This document shows, piece after piece, positions 1 through 7,426 of a DNA stretch of 25,465 bases. The position numbers and the translations under genes are program-made. Numbering within the stretch: the first letter of the stretch is position 1; every line of letters starts with the position of its first letter. The DNA comes from JACNKJ01 sp964440095. GTDB taxonomy: Bacteria > Krumholzibacteriota > Krumholzibacteriia > JACNKJ01. Where the stretch lies: assembly GCA_964440095.1 (NCBI GenBank), contig CAYTPZ010000031.1:1-25465 (forward strand), in the 5' to 3' direction. Under the pieces are notes generated by a model, which did no database searches, was not told the DNA's origin, and saw only the letters and a program-made list of their open reading frames with translations.

Positions 1-1653
1 CAGACTCTGCGTCTGAACAACATCAGCGTGGCCTTCGACTTCGGCGGTGTGCCCGGTGTTCCCGCCGACGCTTACTTCGCCTATGCCGACCTCGGCGGTG
101 AAGAAAACCTCCAGGTCAACGGCGGCCCTCTTTATGAAATCTACCAGATGATGGACCTCGACGGCGTCATGGTTGCCCCCGGTGTGACCATGCACGTGAG
201 TGCCGGCACTATTCCCGGCGGACACGCGGGCGTTGTTTGGCTGGAAGGTCCCGTGGAAAAATTCCGCGTGGGCGGTCAGGAATTCTGGATCGACGATGTT
301 CGCTTGGATGAGCCGGACGAACCCTGCGACCTCATCGTGGACAATGAAAGCCAGTCCGTGGGCAACGCTTGGGGCGGCATCCATGGTGATGTGCCCGGCG
401 TCTTCGCCTTCGCAGAAGACGGCATTCCGGTCCACATGCTCAACTTCACTCTCGGCGCCTACACGGGATTCTATGAAGCTATCATCGACACCGACTTCGA
501 CGGATGCCTCGTGGACCACACCATGCGCGTGAACAACATCAATGTTGGTTACGATATTGCTGCTGCCGTGCCTCACACCAGCACCGTGATCATCGACTTC
601 CGCGACTTTGGCGGAGATGAAAATCTGCAGGTGAACGGCGCGACACGTTATGAAGGCGACATTACCAGCGCGCCTTTCAATATTGCTCCCGGCGTTACCT
701 GCACCGTGACTTGGTGGGGCGTTAGCGGAGCCGCCTGCGGACAGGTCACCTTGAACGGCGACGTGCAGCAGCTGCTCATTGGCGGGCAGGAATTCTGGGT
801 GGACAACCTCTGCGTCTACGAAGGCGAAGAGCCCGAGGAATGCGACTTCCTCGTTGATTTCGAAAGCCAGCCCATCGGCATCTTCTGGGGATCCGCCGCG
901 GGCAATGCTCCCGGCGACACGATCTTCACGGAAGATTCCATTCCCGTTGGCGTGACCAACTTCACTTTGGGCGCCTACACGGGCTTTTACGAAGCGAGCA
1001 TCATCGGCGCCACCGACTGCCTGGTCAGCCAAAGTTGCTGGACCAACAACATCAACCTTTTCTTCGACATCCATGCGGCCACAACATCCACCAGTAAGGT
1101 GATCTTCGAATTCCAGGACTATGGCGGCGACGAGAACCTTCAGGTCAACGGCGGACCGCGCCATGAAGGCAGCATCACCAGCGCGCCGTACAATATCGCA
1201 CCGGGCGTTACCTGCACCGTGGTAAGCTGGACCAGTGGCGGCGGCAGCGAGTGCGGCATCGTGACCCTGGAAGGTAACGTGGGACGCCTGGTCGTGGGCG
1301 GCCAGGAATTCGAACTCGACAACATCTGCGTTATCAGCGGCGCGACCGACGTGGGCGAGACTCCCGATGCGGCCAGCAGCAACATGCTCGCCGCACCCTA
1401 TCCCAACCCCTTCAACCCCAAGACCGAATTGAGCTACAGCCTGGACAGCGACGGCCCAGTGCGCCTGAGCATCCACAATGTGCTCGGCCGTGAGATCGCC
1501 GTGCTGGTGGATGGTCACCAGAGCTCCGGCACTTACAAGGTGGTCTGGGAAGGTAAGGACGCACGCGGCAAGAGCATGTCCAGCGGCGTCTACTTCGCGA
1601 AGTTCACGGCGCTCGGGCAACAGAGCACCCAAAAGCTCGTCCTCAGTAAATAG
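1..1653 (+). CDS. Secreted repeat protein with C-terminal FlgD-like/T9SS-type sorting domain (5' partial)
   Basis: The frame is open from base 1 and the first residues already match the repeat consensus, so the real start lies upstream; the GTG at base 28 is internal. The protein is built from units of about 170 residues: the tail of one, a full unit at about 325-840 and another at about 841-1340. Each unit carries the phrases FTLGAYTGFYEA, GG(D/E)ENLQVNG, IAPGVTC and VGGQEF. The last 85 or so residues start with PYPNPFNP and hold SIHNVLGREI and SSGVYFAKF, ending KLVLSK. This is the FlgD-Ig/type IX-like sorting domain of FCB-group exported proteins. It is therefore probably exported and surface-attached or released. 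The function of the repeats is not recognised; paired Cys and Gly-rich beta character suggest beta-sandwich modules. A strong terminator follows directly. Confidence 0.85.
   Translation, partial: QTLRLNNISVAFDFGGVPGVPADAYFAYADLGGEENLQVNGGPLYEIYQMMDLDGVMVAPGVTMHVSAGTIPGGHAGVVWLEGPVEKFRVGGQEFWIDDVRLDEPDEPCDLIVDNESQSVGNAWGGIHGDVPGVFAFAEDGIPVHMLNFTLGAYTGFYEAIIDTDFDGCLVDHTMRVNNINVGYDIAAAVPHTSTVIIDFRDFGGDENLQVNGATRYEGDITSAPFNIAPGVTCTVTWWGVSGAACGQVTLNGDVQQLLIGGQEFWVDNLCVYEGEEPEECDFLVDFESQPIGIFWGSAAGNAPGDTIFTEDSIPVGVTNFTLGAYTGFYEASIIGATDCLVSQSCWTNNINLFFDIHAATTSTSKVIFEFQDYGGDENLQVNGGPRHEGSITSAPYNIAPGVTCTVVSWTSGGGSECGIVTLEGNVGRLVVGGQEFELDNICVISGATDVGETPDAASSNMLAAPYPNPFNPKTELSYSLDSDGPVRLSIHNVLGREIAVLVDGHQSSGTYKVVWEGKDARGKSMSSGVYFAKFTALGQQSTQKLVLSK
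325..1350 (+). repeat. Two full tandem coding repeats, about 170 codons each
   Basis: Unit A (about 325-840) begins CDLIVDNESQ and unit B (841 to about 1350) begins CDFLVDFESQ. They align along their whole length through shared blocks (LGAYTGFYEA, NNIN, ENLQVNG, TSAP, APGVTCTV, VGGQEF, DN-CV). A third, truncated copy occupies bases 1-324. Divergence between copies is clear at protein level, so these are old duplications rather than recent slippage. Confidence 0.8.
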
Positions 1654-1676
1654 CACCACTCCTCAGGTGACGAGCG

Positions 1677-1704
1677 AGGCCGCGGCAATGCCGCGGCCTT
1701 TTTT
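1677..1704 (+). terminator. Rho-independent terminator
   Basis: A perfect 10-bp stem, AGGCCGCGGC / GCCGCGGCCT, with an AAT loop is followed by a T run. It sits 24 nt after the stop codon of the repeat protein. Confidence 0.92.
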
Positions 1705-1741
1705 CGCGCTTCAGGGTTTTGTGTGGGCCGCAAGCGATCCG

Positions 1742-1767
1742 CCGCTGTCCACCCGGGTGGACAGCGG
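1742..1767. repeat. 26-bp perfect palindrome
   Basis: CCGCTGTCCACCC is followed without spacer by its exact reverse complement. It lies in the non-coding gap between a forward terminator and the 3' end of the reverse MliC-like gene. It has no T tract, so it is not an ordinary terminator. It could be an operator, a transposon-end remnant or a dispersed palindromic element. The rest of the 1705-1873 gap shows nothing else I can support. Confidence 0.7.
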
Positions 1768-1873
1768 AACTAGTCGGCACCCAGTGCGTGGGCAGGGAGC
1801 TGAAAGCGGTGATTCATGCATATTCGCGCGCTCAATTCGCCTCACGTTCAGTATCCGCTCGTGGAAGATTCTG

Positions 1874-2560
1874 CTAGGGGCAAAGGTCAGCAGCGAAGTA
1901 TTCCGTTTGAATTCCGCGTTGGCAAAGGAAGGCGCGCCGCGCACCCGTCAGCTTCCATCTGCCAAAATCCATTCTTTCCATTTCCACACGATGCCAGGTG
2001 GCGCGCAGGGAGTCGTCGGCGAACCAGGCGCGGATTACGGTGATCGTGGCCTGCCTTGGCGACTCAATAGGAGTCTTGGCGCAGGTGATGCTTTCGAAGG
2101 CCGCACCAGGTGCGTCGAGAAAACGCTCGACGGTGGCGGTGGGGTTTAAGGTCCAGGTTTTACCGCGTGCTGCCGCCTCGCCTATGTGCTCGTTGAACCA
2201 GGCGATCTCAAGTTCCGTGAACGATCGCACGGGCAGCTTGAACATTTCCTGCTCCCTAATACTGAGCGCGGTTCTTTCACCGCAGGCCTCATGAATCTTC
2301 CGATCGCCGATCCAGAGTGTGGCCTCATTGCCATTCATCCAAAGGCTGTAGTTGCCGTCGCTGAACTTTTCGCCGGACGCGCTCTCCACCCGCGGAAGTT
2401 TGAACTCTCCACCCTCATAGTGCAAAATGGCATGGCGTCCGCCCTTGGCGAAACTGGCCCAGAATTCCGCACCGTCACCGCATTCGAAGTTTAAATGGGA
2501 TTGCGCGAGAGCCGATGCGGCCAGCAGCAGCATCAAAGAGGTCAAGGTAAGTGATTTCAT
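1874..2560 (-). CDS. Secreted MliC-like (c-type lysozyme inhibitor domain) protein with extra C-terminal region
   Basis: 228 aa with a clear signal peptide (about residues 1-20, ending ALAQ). Residues 22-95 follow the MliC/COG3895 pattern: FECGDG, then F-A-F--GG-AILH, LPRVESASGEKFSDG, LWMNGNEATLW, and a closing Cys (C27 and C93 could form a disulfide). MliC proteins sit in the periplasm or outer membrane and block c-type lysozymes. In studied members the SxSGxxY and TKG motifs contact the lysozyme active site; here SASG is kept but the TKG lysine position reads MNG, so inhibition is uncertain. Residues 100-228 form a further domain I do not recognise. The start is ATG at 2560 with an AGGGG ribosome site about 6 nt upstream. 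The gene stands alone on the reverse strand. Confidence 0.75.
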   Translation of the reverse strand: MKSLTLTSLMLLLAASALAQSHLNFECGDGAEFWASFAKGGRHAILHYEGGEFKLPRVESASGEKFSDGNYSLWMNGNEATLWIGDRKIHEACGERTALSIREQEMFKLPVRSFTELEIAWFNEHIGEAAARGKTWTLNPTATVERFLDAPGAAFESITCAKTPIESPRQATITVIRAWFADDSLRATWHRVEMERMDFGRWKLTGARRAFLCQRGIQTEYFAADLCP

Positions 2561-2591
2561 GAACCGTCCCCTTAGTGTCGCCCTACTTACC

Positions 2592-2610
2592 CACGGTAAA
2601 AAAACGTGGA
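2592..2610. repeat. Small inverted repeat
   Basis: CCACG and CGTGG flank a nine-base A-rich loop, 32 bp upstream of the reverse MliC-like start. It could form a hairpin in the leader of that gene. The role is unknown and the stem is short. Confidence 0.3.
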
Positions 2611-2672
2611 ATTCCCATTTGTCTGGGGTCTTGGAATCTAGTTCATTTCAGCTTGCACGGAGAGGGGAACCT

Positions 2673-2825
2673 ATGTCCAGCAGCTTTGACTTCGATCGTG
2701 ACTGGATTGCCCGACTGAAAACTTCGTTGGATGATCAAGGAGCCGAATTCGAGACCATTCTCGCCGGCGGAGAGAAGTTGAACGCGAATAGTAGCCGTGT
2801 CGATATTTTGCATAGCCATCTTTGA
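2673..2825 (+). CDS. Possible small protein, 50 aa, unknown
   Basis: An ATG at 2673 is preceded by GGAGAGGGG at good spacing and opens a 50-residue frame starting MSSSFDFDRDWIARLK and ending HSHL. It is charged, with no signal peptide, membrane segment or recognised domain. It lies in an otherwise gene-free gap between the MliC-like gene and sppA. A reverse-strand frame of similar length overlaps it, so codon evidence is weak. The ribosome site is the main support; it could be a chance frame or the remnant of a longer gene. Confidence 0.3.
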   Translation: MSSSFDFDRDWIARLKTSLDDQGAEFETILAGGEKLNANSSRVDILHSHL

Positions 2826-2927
2826 TTCTTGAGTCGAGTGTGCAGAGAATGGCTTCTGCAATACTAAGGCCTTGTCTTAATTAGGGTTCGAAGATTCATC
2901 GATTTTCCGTCATGGGCACTCAGGGGC

Positions 2928-2956
2928 TTGCCAGCGGGCTCTATGGGAAGTATTCT
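2928..2956 (+). promoter_or_regulatory. Sigma-70-like promoter for sppA
   Basis: TTGCCA (5/6 to consensus), a 17-bp spacer, then TATTCT (4/6). The predicted transcript start near 2963 leaves about a 95-nt leader before the sppA ATG at 3057. Nothing else supportable was seen between 2826 and 3056. Confidence 0.5.
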
Positions 2957-3056
2957 GGATGTTTCAAACAGATAAATTGGCCCCTTGGCGAGCGAAACCG
3001 TCGCCCTATTGGGCCGTAATGGGCTCGATCCAATACAACCCAATGAGGGGGTTCGC

Positions 3057-5591
3057 ATGACGAGACTGAGTATGTCCAGGGCGATGCTGATCCTGGTCCC
3101 CATTGTAATCATGGCCACCGGGGGCGCCGCTTGGGCAAATCTTGGCAGCGGCTATTTCGTGAATTCGCCGAGTTCCTCGGGAAGTCTGGGCGCCGGCCTA
3201 GTCAATCCTGCCGCCTGGATCGTGCAGGGAAGCGGAGGCACGTATCTGGCCGTTCAGCATCCCGATGAAACGGAAGAGTTCGGCGATCTCGGCTGGACCT
3301 ATATCGGCTCGGGTGAAGGCATCGCTTTCGCTTACCAGAACCTTCCCGGTTCGGATGATGACCGTATCCAGCACTTCACCCTGGGTTTCTCCGGCGGCAA
3401 TGAAGGAGCAGGATTCGGCGTTTCCTACAACTGGGTGGACGATGTTCTCACGCCCGAGGGTGTCGATAACAACGACCGCTGGAACTTCGGCATGATCAAG
3501 CGCAGCCGGATGCTTTCCTTCGGCCTGGCCGCCGATGTGAATACCAGCTTCGCCGAGGGAAACTACCTCGCCGACCTCGGCCTTCGCCCCTTCGCTCCCC
3601 GTGTCACTCTCTTTGGAGAAGGCACCTACACTCCCTATTTCAACGCGGTCGTAGGCGAGGACGAATATCGCCTCAACTACGGCTTCGGTGCCGAGATCAT
3701 GGCCATGCCCGGCCTGAGCATTTCCGGTCGTTACAACCTGGTCGGCTTCGATGCCGATGAAAGCTCCTTCAGCCTCGGGCTGCAGCTCAGCTTCGGCGGC
3801 AGCGACCGCAACGCCTACATCTCAAGCATGGGCGAGGTCACCAAGGACGATGAAACTTCTACCGAATTTCTGGGCGGCACCTACGTTGTGGAAGACGGAC
3901 GCAAGGGGAGCATCCTTCCCTTCTCATGGACCGGCGCCAAGTACCCGGAAGTTAATCTGAAGGGTGGGCTACCCTACCGGCGCTTCGCCTGGTTTGACGA
4001 TGGCCGCACCTTCAAGGGCTTGCTTGAGCAGATCAATCGCTACGCCGAAAATCCCAAAACCGAGGGCGTGGTGATCAACCTGTCCGGCTTCGGTTCGGAT
4101 CCCGAGAAAATGCTCGAGCTGCGCGATCAGCTCGCCGGCCTGCGCGCCCAGGGCAAGAAGGTCGTCATCTACTTTGATCGTGCGGGACTCTTCGGCTACA
4201 TGCTCGCCAGCGTTGCCGATGAGCTCTGGATGGATCCTCTGGGCGACCTCGATGTGAAGGGCCTCGCCTTCGGCGGAACCTATATGGCCGAAACCTTGGA
4301 GAAGCTGGGCGTTGGTTTCCAGGAGCACCGCTACTTCAGGTTTAAGTCTGCAGCGGAAACCCTGTCGCGTAACGCACCTTCCGAGGGCCAGCGTATTCAA
4401 ACCGATGCCCTCTTGGAAGATTGGTACGAGACGGTCGTCGCCTATGCCTTGGAATCTCGTGGCATGAGTCGCGCGAATTGGGACAAGGCCGTGGAAGAAT
4501 ACGGTGAATTGCTCCCGTCCGAAGCTCTCGAAATGGGCTTCGTGGACAAGGTCGGCGACTGGCACGACATGAAGGAAGACGTGGACGAAATCGCCATGCG
4601 TGAGACCTGGGATGTCACGGCGACGCAGCTAGCCGGCCTACACGGTGATCCCGTCTGGCGCGATGAGCACTGGGGGCTCACTCCCAGAATCGCGCTTCTT
4701 TACGCCGAGGGCGGCTGCTCAATGGACACGGGCATCAAGGGGCGCCTGCTTTCCAAAAAAATCCGCAAGGTCCGCGAGGACAAAAATGTGAAAGCCGTAG
4801 TGCTGCGCGCCGATTCTCCCGGCGGCGATCCGTTGCCCAGCGATCTTGTTGCACGCGAACTCAAGAAGACCATGGAAGAGAAGCCCGTCATCATTTCCCA
4901 GGGCTTCGTGGCGGCCTCCGGCGGTTACTGGATCTCCATGCACAGCGACAAGATCCTGGCCTCGCCTTTGACCATCACCGGGTCCATCGGTGTGATCAGC
5001 GGACACATCTGGGACAAGCGCGTGGGCGAGAGAATTGGTATGAGCTATCATGGTGCTCAGCGCGGTAGCCATTCCGATATCTATCGCGGCATTAACCTGC
5101 CCCTGCTCGGCACCCTGCCTCATCGTCCCAAGGACGAGGGTGAGCTTGAGCGCACCGAGTACGCCATCAAGTTCCTCTACCAGAACTTCATCAAGCAAGT
5201 GGCCGAGGGTCGCGGCATGACTGAAGAGGCCGTGGCCGAAGTGGCCCAGGGTCGCGTGTGGAGCGGCACCGCCGGCAAGGAAAACGGTCTGGTCGACGAG
5301 CTCGGCGGACTTTGGATGGCCCTGCAGATAGCCAAGGATGCCGCGGGCATCGAGGCCGACATGCCGGTGAAGATCATTGAAGGTCCAGGACTGGGCAACT
5401 TCGACTTCGGTATGTTCGCCCCGTCGCTTCTGGGCATCGATATGGAAACCATCGAGAAGGCCGCCAATCCGGCTGCCGCCTACTTCAACGATCGTGAGTT
5501 GGAGTATCTGGAAGCTCTAAAGAATGCCGAGGGCGAACCCCTTCTGATGATTGAGCCTTTCAGCGTATACGATGGCGCGGAGATTTACTAA
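3057..5591 (+). CDS. sppA: Signal peptide peptidase SppA (family S49, long form) with N-terminal outer-membrane barrel-like domain
   Basis: 844 aa. ATG 3057 is chosen because GAGGGGG lies 6 nt upstream and a signal peptide follows (MTRLSMSRAMLILVPIV...AWA); an earlier in-frame start at 2985 lacks both features. Residues about 30-250 are Gly/aromatic-rich strands of PorV-like type (GLVNPAAW, FGVSYNW, SFSLGLQLSFGG), which SppA normally lacks. From about 300 on there are two S49 domains as in protease IV. The lysine motif FKSAAETLSR (Lys430) matches the YKSAVEP catalytic Lys of E. coli SppA, and VAASGGYW (Ser621) holds the nucleophile. So the peptidase looks active, on the periplasmic side, degrading cleaved signal peptides or envelope proteins. 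The barrel could place it at the outer membrane, which is inference. A two-way terminator follows. Confidence 0.92.
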   Translation: MTRLSMSRAMLILVPIVIMATGGAAWANLGSGYFVNSPSSSGSLGAGLVNPAAWIVQGSGGTYLAVQHPDETEEFGDLGWTYIGSGEGIAFAYQNLPGSDDDRIQHFTLGFSGGNEGAGFGVSYNWVDDVLTPEGVDNNDRWNFGMIKRSRMLSFGLAADVNTSFAEGNYLADLGLRPFAPRVTLFGEGTYTPYFNAVVGEDEYRLNYGFGAEIMAMPGLSISGRYNLVGFDADESSFSLGLQLSFGGSDRNAYISSMGEVTKDDETSTEFLGGTYVVEDGRKGSILPFSWTGAKYPEVNLKGGLPYRRFAWFDDGRTFKGLLEQINRYAENPKTEGVVINLSGFGSDPEKMLELRDQLAGLRAQGKKVVIYFDRAGLFGYMLASVADELWMDPLGDLDVKGLAFGGTYMAETLEKLGVGFQEHRYFRFKSAAETLSRNAPSEGQRIQTDALLEDWYETVVAYALESRGMSRANWDKAVEEYGELLPSEALEMGFVDKVGDWHDMKEDVDEIAMRETWDVTATQLAGLHGDPVWRDEHWGLTPRIALLYAEGGCSMDTGIKGRLLSKKIRKVREDKNVKAVVLRADSPGGDPLPSDLVARELKKTMEEKPVIISQGFVAASGGYWISMHSDKILASPLTITGSIGVISGHIWDKRVGERIGMSYHGAQRGSHSDIYRGINLPLLGTLPHRPKDEGELERTEYAIKFLYQNFIKQVAEGRGMTEEAVAEVAQGRVWSGTAGKENGLVDELGGLWMALQIAKDAAGIEADMPVKIIEGPGLGNFDFGMFAPSLLGIDMETIEKAANPAAAYFNDRELEYLEALKNAEGEPLLMIEPFSVYDGAEIY

Positions 5592-5592
5592 G

Positions 5593-5613
5593 AGGACTCA
5601 GGACTGAGGACAA
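5593..5613. repeat. Heptad repeat, AGGACNN x3
   Basis: AGGACTC, AGGACTG and AGGACAA run in tandem, beginning 2 nt after the sppA stop codon. It is one of several 7-bp-period tracts with different unit sequences in this window. Confidence 0.6.
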
Positions 5614-5614
5614 G

Positions 5615-5649
5615 AAAAAAAGCCCCGACCACATGGCCGGGGCTTTTTT
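5615..5649. terminator. Bidirectional rho-independent terminator
   Basis: An A run, GCCCCG, a 10-nt interior that can pair in part (CC/GG), CGGGGC, then a T run. The tracts on both sides let it end transcription of sppA (+) and of the convergent cytochrome gene (-). Confidence 0.9.
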
Positions 5650-5669
5650 GAATCGATACTTTGCTTTAA

Positions 5670-7191
5670 CTAGTCAACTAAGACGACCTTGCCCGCAGCG
5701 CTCCGTTGGCCGGCTTCCCAGCGAACGAAGTAGACTCCGGCGGCCACGCGCTGACCGCTGCGATCTGTGCCGTCCCAGGCTGCCCGAGCGTGCCCGGAGC
5801 CGTCGGCCTGAGGATCGAGCATGCGAATGGTTCGCCCCCGCGCGTCGAAGACAAGCATGCGGCCTCGCAGATCTTCTTCATTTCGCGCCAGGAAGGTGGC
5901 TGTGCCGCCCGGCATGAGGGGGCTGGGATACACAAGCATGCGATCGCGTCCGCCCATGATCTCCGCCTCGACAATGTCGGTGGCCACGAGGCCATGAGGA
6001 CCCGAGCCGCCGGGGTTCACACCGTGGCAGACCCTGCAGTCGCGCAAGGTGCCCGAGTGTCCCTGAAGCGCGATGTTGTTGGCGTTGTCGCGCGCCTCGC
6101 GGCTGGGAAAAATGGCGTGGGGGCTGCCGTGACAACCGGCGCAATACACGCCGCCATGTCCCTGGCTGTTGCGATAAAGCTGCCCCACCGGCTCACCATA
6201 GGTGCTCGTGTGGCAGTCGCGGCATGCGGGTTCATCAAACCATGGTGTGCGACCGTTATCGATACTACTGGAGACCTGTTCCATGTCGCCGTGGCAATCC
6301 TGACAAACCATGCCGAAGTCGGTGTTCATGGTTCCACGCAAGCAATGCGCGTTGGGTCCGGGATGACACTTCTCGCAGCCGATCTGGCCGGGATTGGTTT
6401 CATCCATGAACTTGTGTTTGTCGTGAATCTGGAAGGAGAAATACTTCGCTTCCGGATCGCCCGGTATGCCCAAGGCCGGCGACGCGTGACAGCCCGCGCA
6501 GAGAATGGGCTGGTCGTAGGGATTGTAGGCGCCCTCGTTATCGTGCCCGAAGATGATGTCGTCCTCGCTCGTATGGCAGCCCGAGCTGACGCAATTCACT
6601 TCGGTGGACACGGGAATCACCGGCTCGCTGCGCGCCAGCTCCATGCCGCCGCCGTCGCGGGCGATGATGAGAGCCTGCTGATAGGGATCCTCAACTTCGG
6701 GTTCGGCGTCTGTGAAGGGAGTGATGGGAATACCCTCGGCCACATAGTGACCCGGGTGGGCGTCCATCTCGCCCTCGAGACCCTTACCGGTCAATCCGAT
6801 ATTGGGGGGCAGGTCCACACCGAAGAGATCGAAAGCCCAATCCCAGAAATCAGTCTTTCCCACGGAGTAGGTGTTTCCGGGAATAGAGTACTCAAGGCTG
6901 ATTTCACTGTCGAGAATGCGGGGCAGTGAGCCGGCGTCTCCGCGCTCGATGACCTGAGCGAAGAGATTGTTGTAGGGCGGGAGGATCGACATCTTCGCAT
7001 GATCCTTGTTCATGCAGTGCATACCGAGGTCGTTCCAACTCAGTACGATGTGATCGCCCAAGGGCTCGGGCGGGTTGGCCTCGCCGCTGAAAGCGGTAAG
7101 GAGGGGAAGCAGGATAAGCAGGATAAGCAGGATAAGAAGAGTCAGACTGGGGGGAGACTCTTCTCGGGGAGCGGCTTTGTGACATGTTCAT
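5670..7191 (-). CDS. Multihaem c-type cytochrome with C-terminal sorting domain; leader interrupted by a +1 frameshift
   Basis: The main frame (5670-7061 from a TTG, 463 aa) has six CXXCH sites (CAGCH, CEKCH, CQDCH, CRDCH, CAGCH, CRVCH) and one CVSSGCH, so up to seven c-type haems. The NDLGMHCMNKDH start is familiar from multihaem proteins. The C-terminal 85 residues are a FlgD-like sorting domain ending GKVVLVD. It is thus an exported electron carrier, perhaps surface-held; the partner is unknown. The strong ribosome site AGGAGG and ATG 7191 (or ATG 7185) read another frame. The haem frame continues upstream as a perfect signal peptide core (LTLLILLILLILLPLLTAFSG) but meets a TGA at 7190-7188 with no ATG. 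Removing one C from the C6 run (7149-7154 here) joins the frames. It may be an assembly error, mutation, phase switch or recoding site. Confidence 0.85.
7110..7136. repeat. 9-bp tandem repeat x3 in the cytochrome leader
   Basis: CAGGATAAG occurs three times in a row on the forward strand, coding a LIL-LIL hydrophobic core in the signal-peptide frame of the cytochrome. Copy-number change would keep frame and alter core length by three residues. Confidence 0.7.
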
Positions 7192-7216
7192 GACCTCCTG
7201 AATCTGAGATCAGACA

Positions 7217-7246
7217 AGTATAGATGAAATTAATGGCATTAATCAA
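7217..7246 (-). promoter_or_regulatory. Promoter with central palindromic operator, cytochrome gene
   Basis: Read on the reverse strand: TTGATT (7246-7241), 18-bp spacer, TATACT (7222-7217; 5/6). The spacer and -35 edge are covered by a perfect odd palindrome ATTAATG-G-CATTAAT at 7229-7243, ideal for a dimeric repressor. The predicted start lies about 20 nt before the AGGAGG site. It is not an FNR box (TTGAT-N4-ATCAA). The regulator is unknown. Confidence 0.55.
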
Positions 7247-7305
7247 AATATTTCAGTTTTCGAACTCTTGCTGCCCTTATCTGAAATCCGCTGCCATTAG
7301 CCAGC

Positions 7306-7334
7306 TTGACAGCTATACACATGTCGAGTAGGGT
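7306..7334 (+). promoter_or_regulatory. Probable promoter/operator of the mrfA-type helicase
   Basis: TTGACA at 7306-7311, then a 17-bp spacer and a weak TAGGGT. The sequence from 7304 (GCTTGACAGCTATACA...TGT..AGTA) matches the region upstream of the mrfB-type gene at 13707 in about 22 of 27 positions. The match includes the CTATACA half-site between -35 and -10. That shared stretch is the main support, as the -10 is poor. Confidence 0.5.
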
Positions 7335-7355
7335 GGCCGAACCCTCCGATTAGCT

Positions 7356-7411
7356 TCCAGTTTTCAGTCTCCAGCGCCCAATAACCTGCTGGTGGCCGGT
7401 GGCTGGCCGCT
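7356..7411. repeat. Heptad repeat tracts upstream of mrfA
   Basis: Two short tracts with a 7-bp period: TCCAGTT, TTCAGTC, TCCAGCG at 7356-7376, and GGTGGCC, GGTGGCT, GGCCGCT at 7391-7411. The second ends 16 nt before the helicase start codon at 7427. Confidence 0.5.
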
Positions 7412-7426
7412 CGACCGGAGGTCGTC

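Noticed and set aside
2643..2861. Reverse-strand frame of 72 codons
   Set aside because: It overlaps the possible 50-residue forward gene, has no ribosome site or family features, and is shorter than chance would allow one to trust.
2985..3056. Upstream start for sppA
   Set aside because: The extra residues are polar, have no ribosome site, and would bury the signal peptide; ATG 3057 has GAGGGGG at proper spacing.
5706..6929. Long open frame (407 codons) on the forward strand
   Set aside because: It is antisense to the cytochrome, whose haem motifs and sorting domain prove the other strand; it has no ribosome site or recognisable domain.
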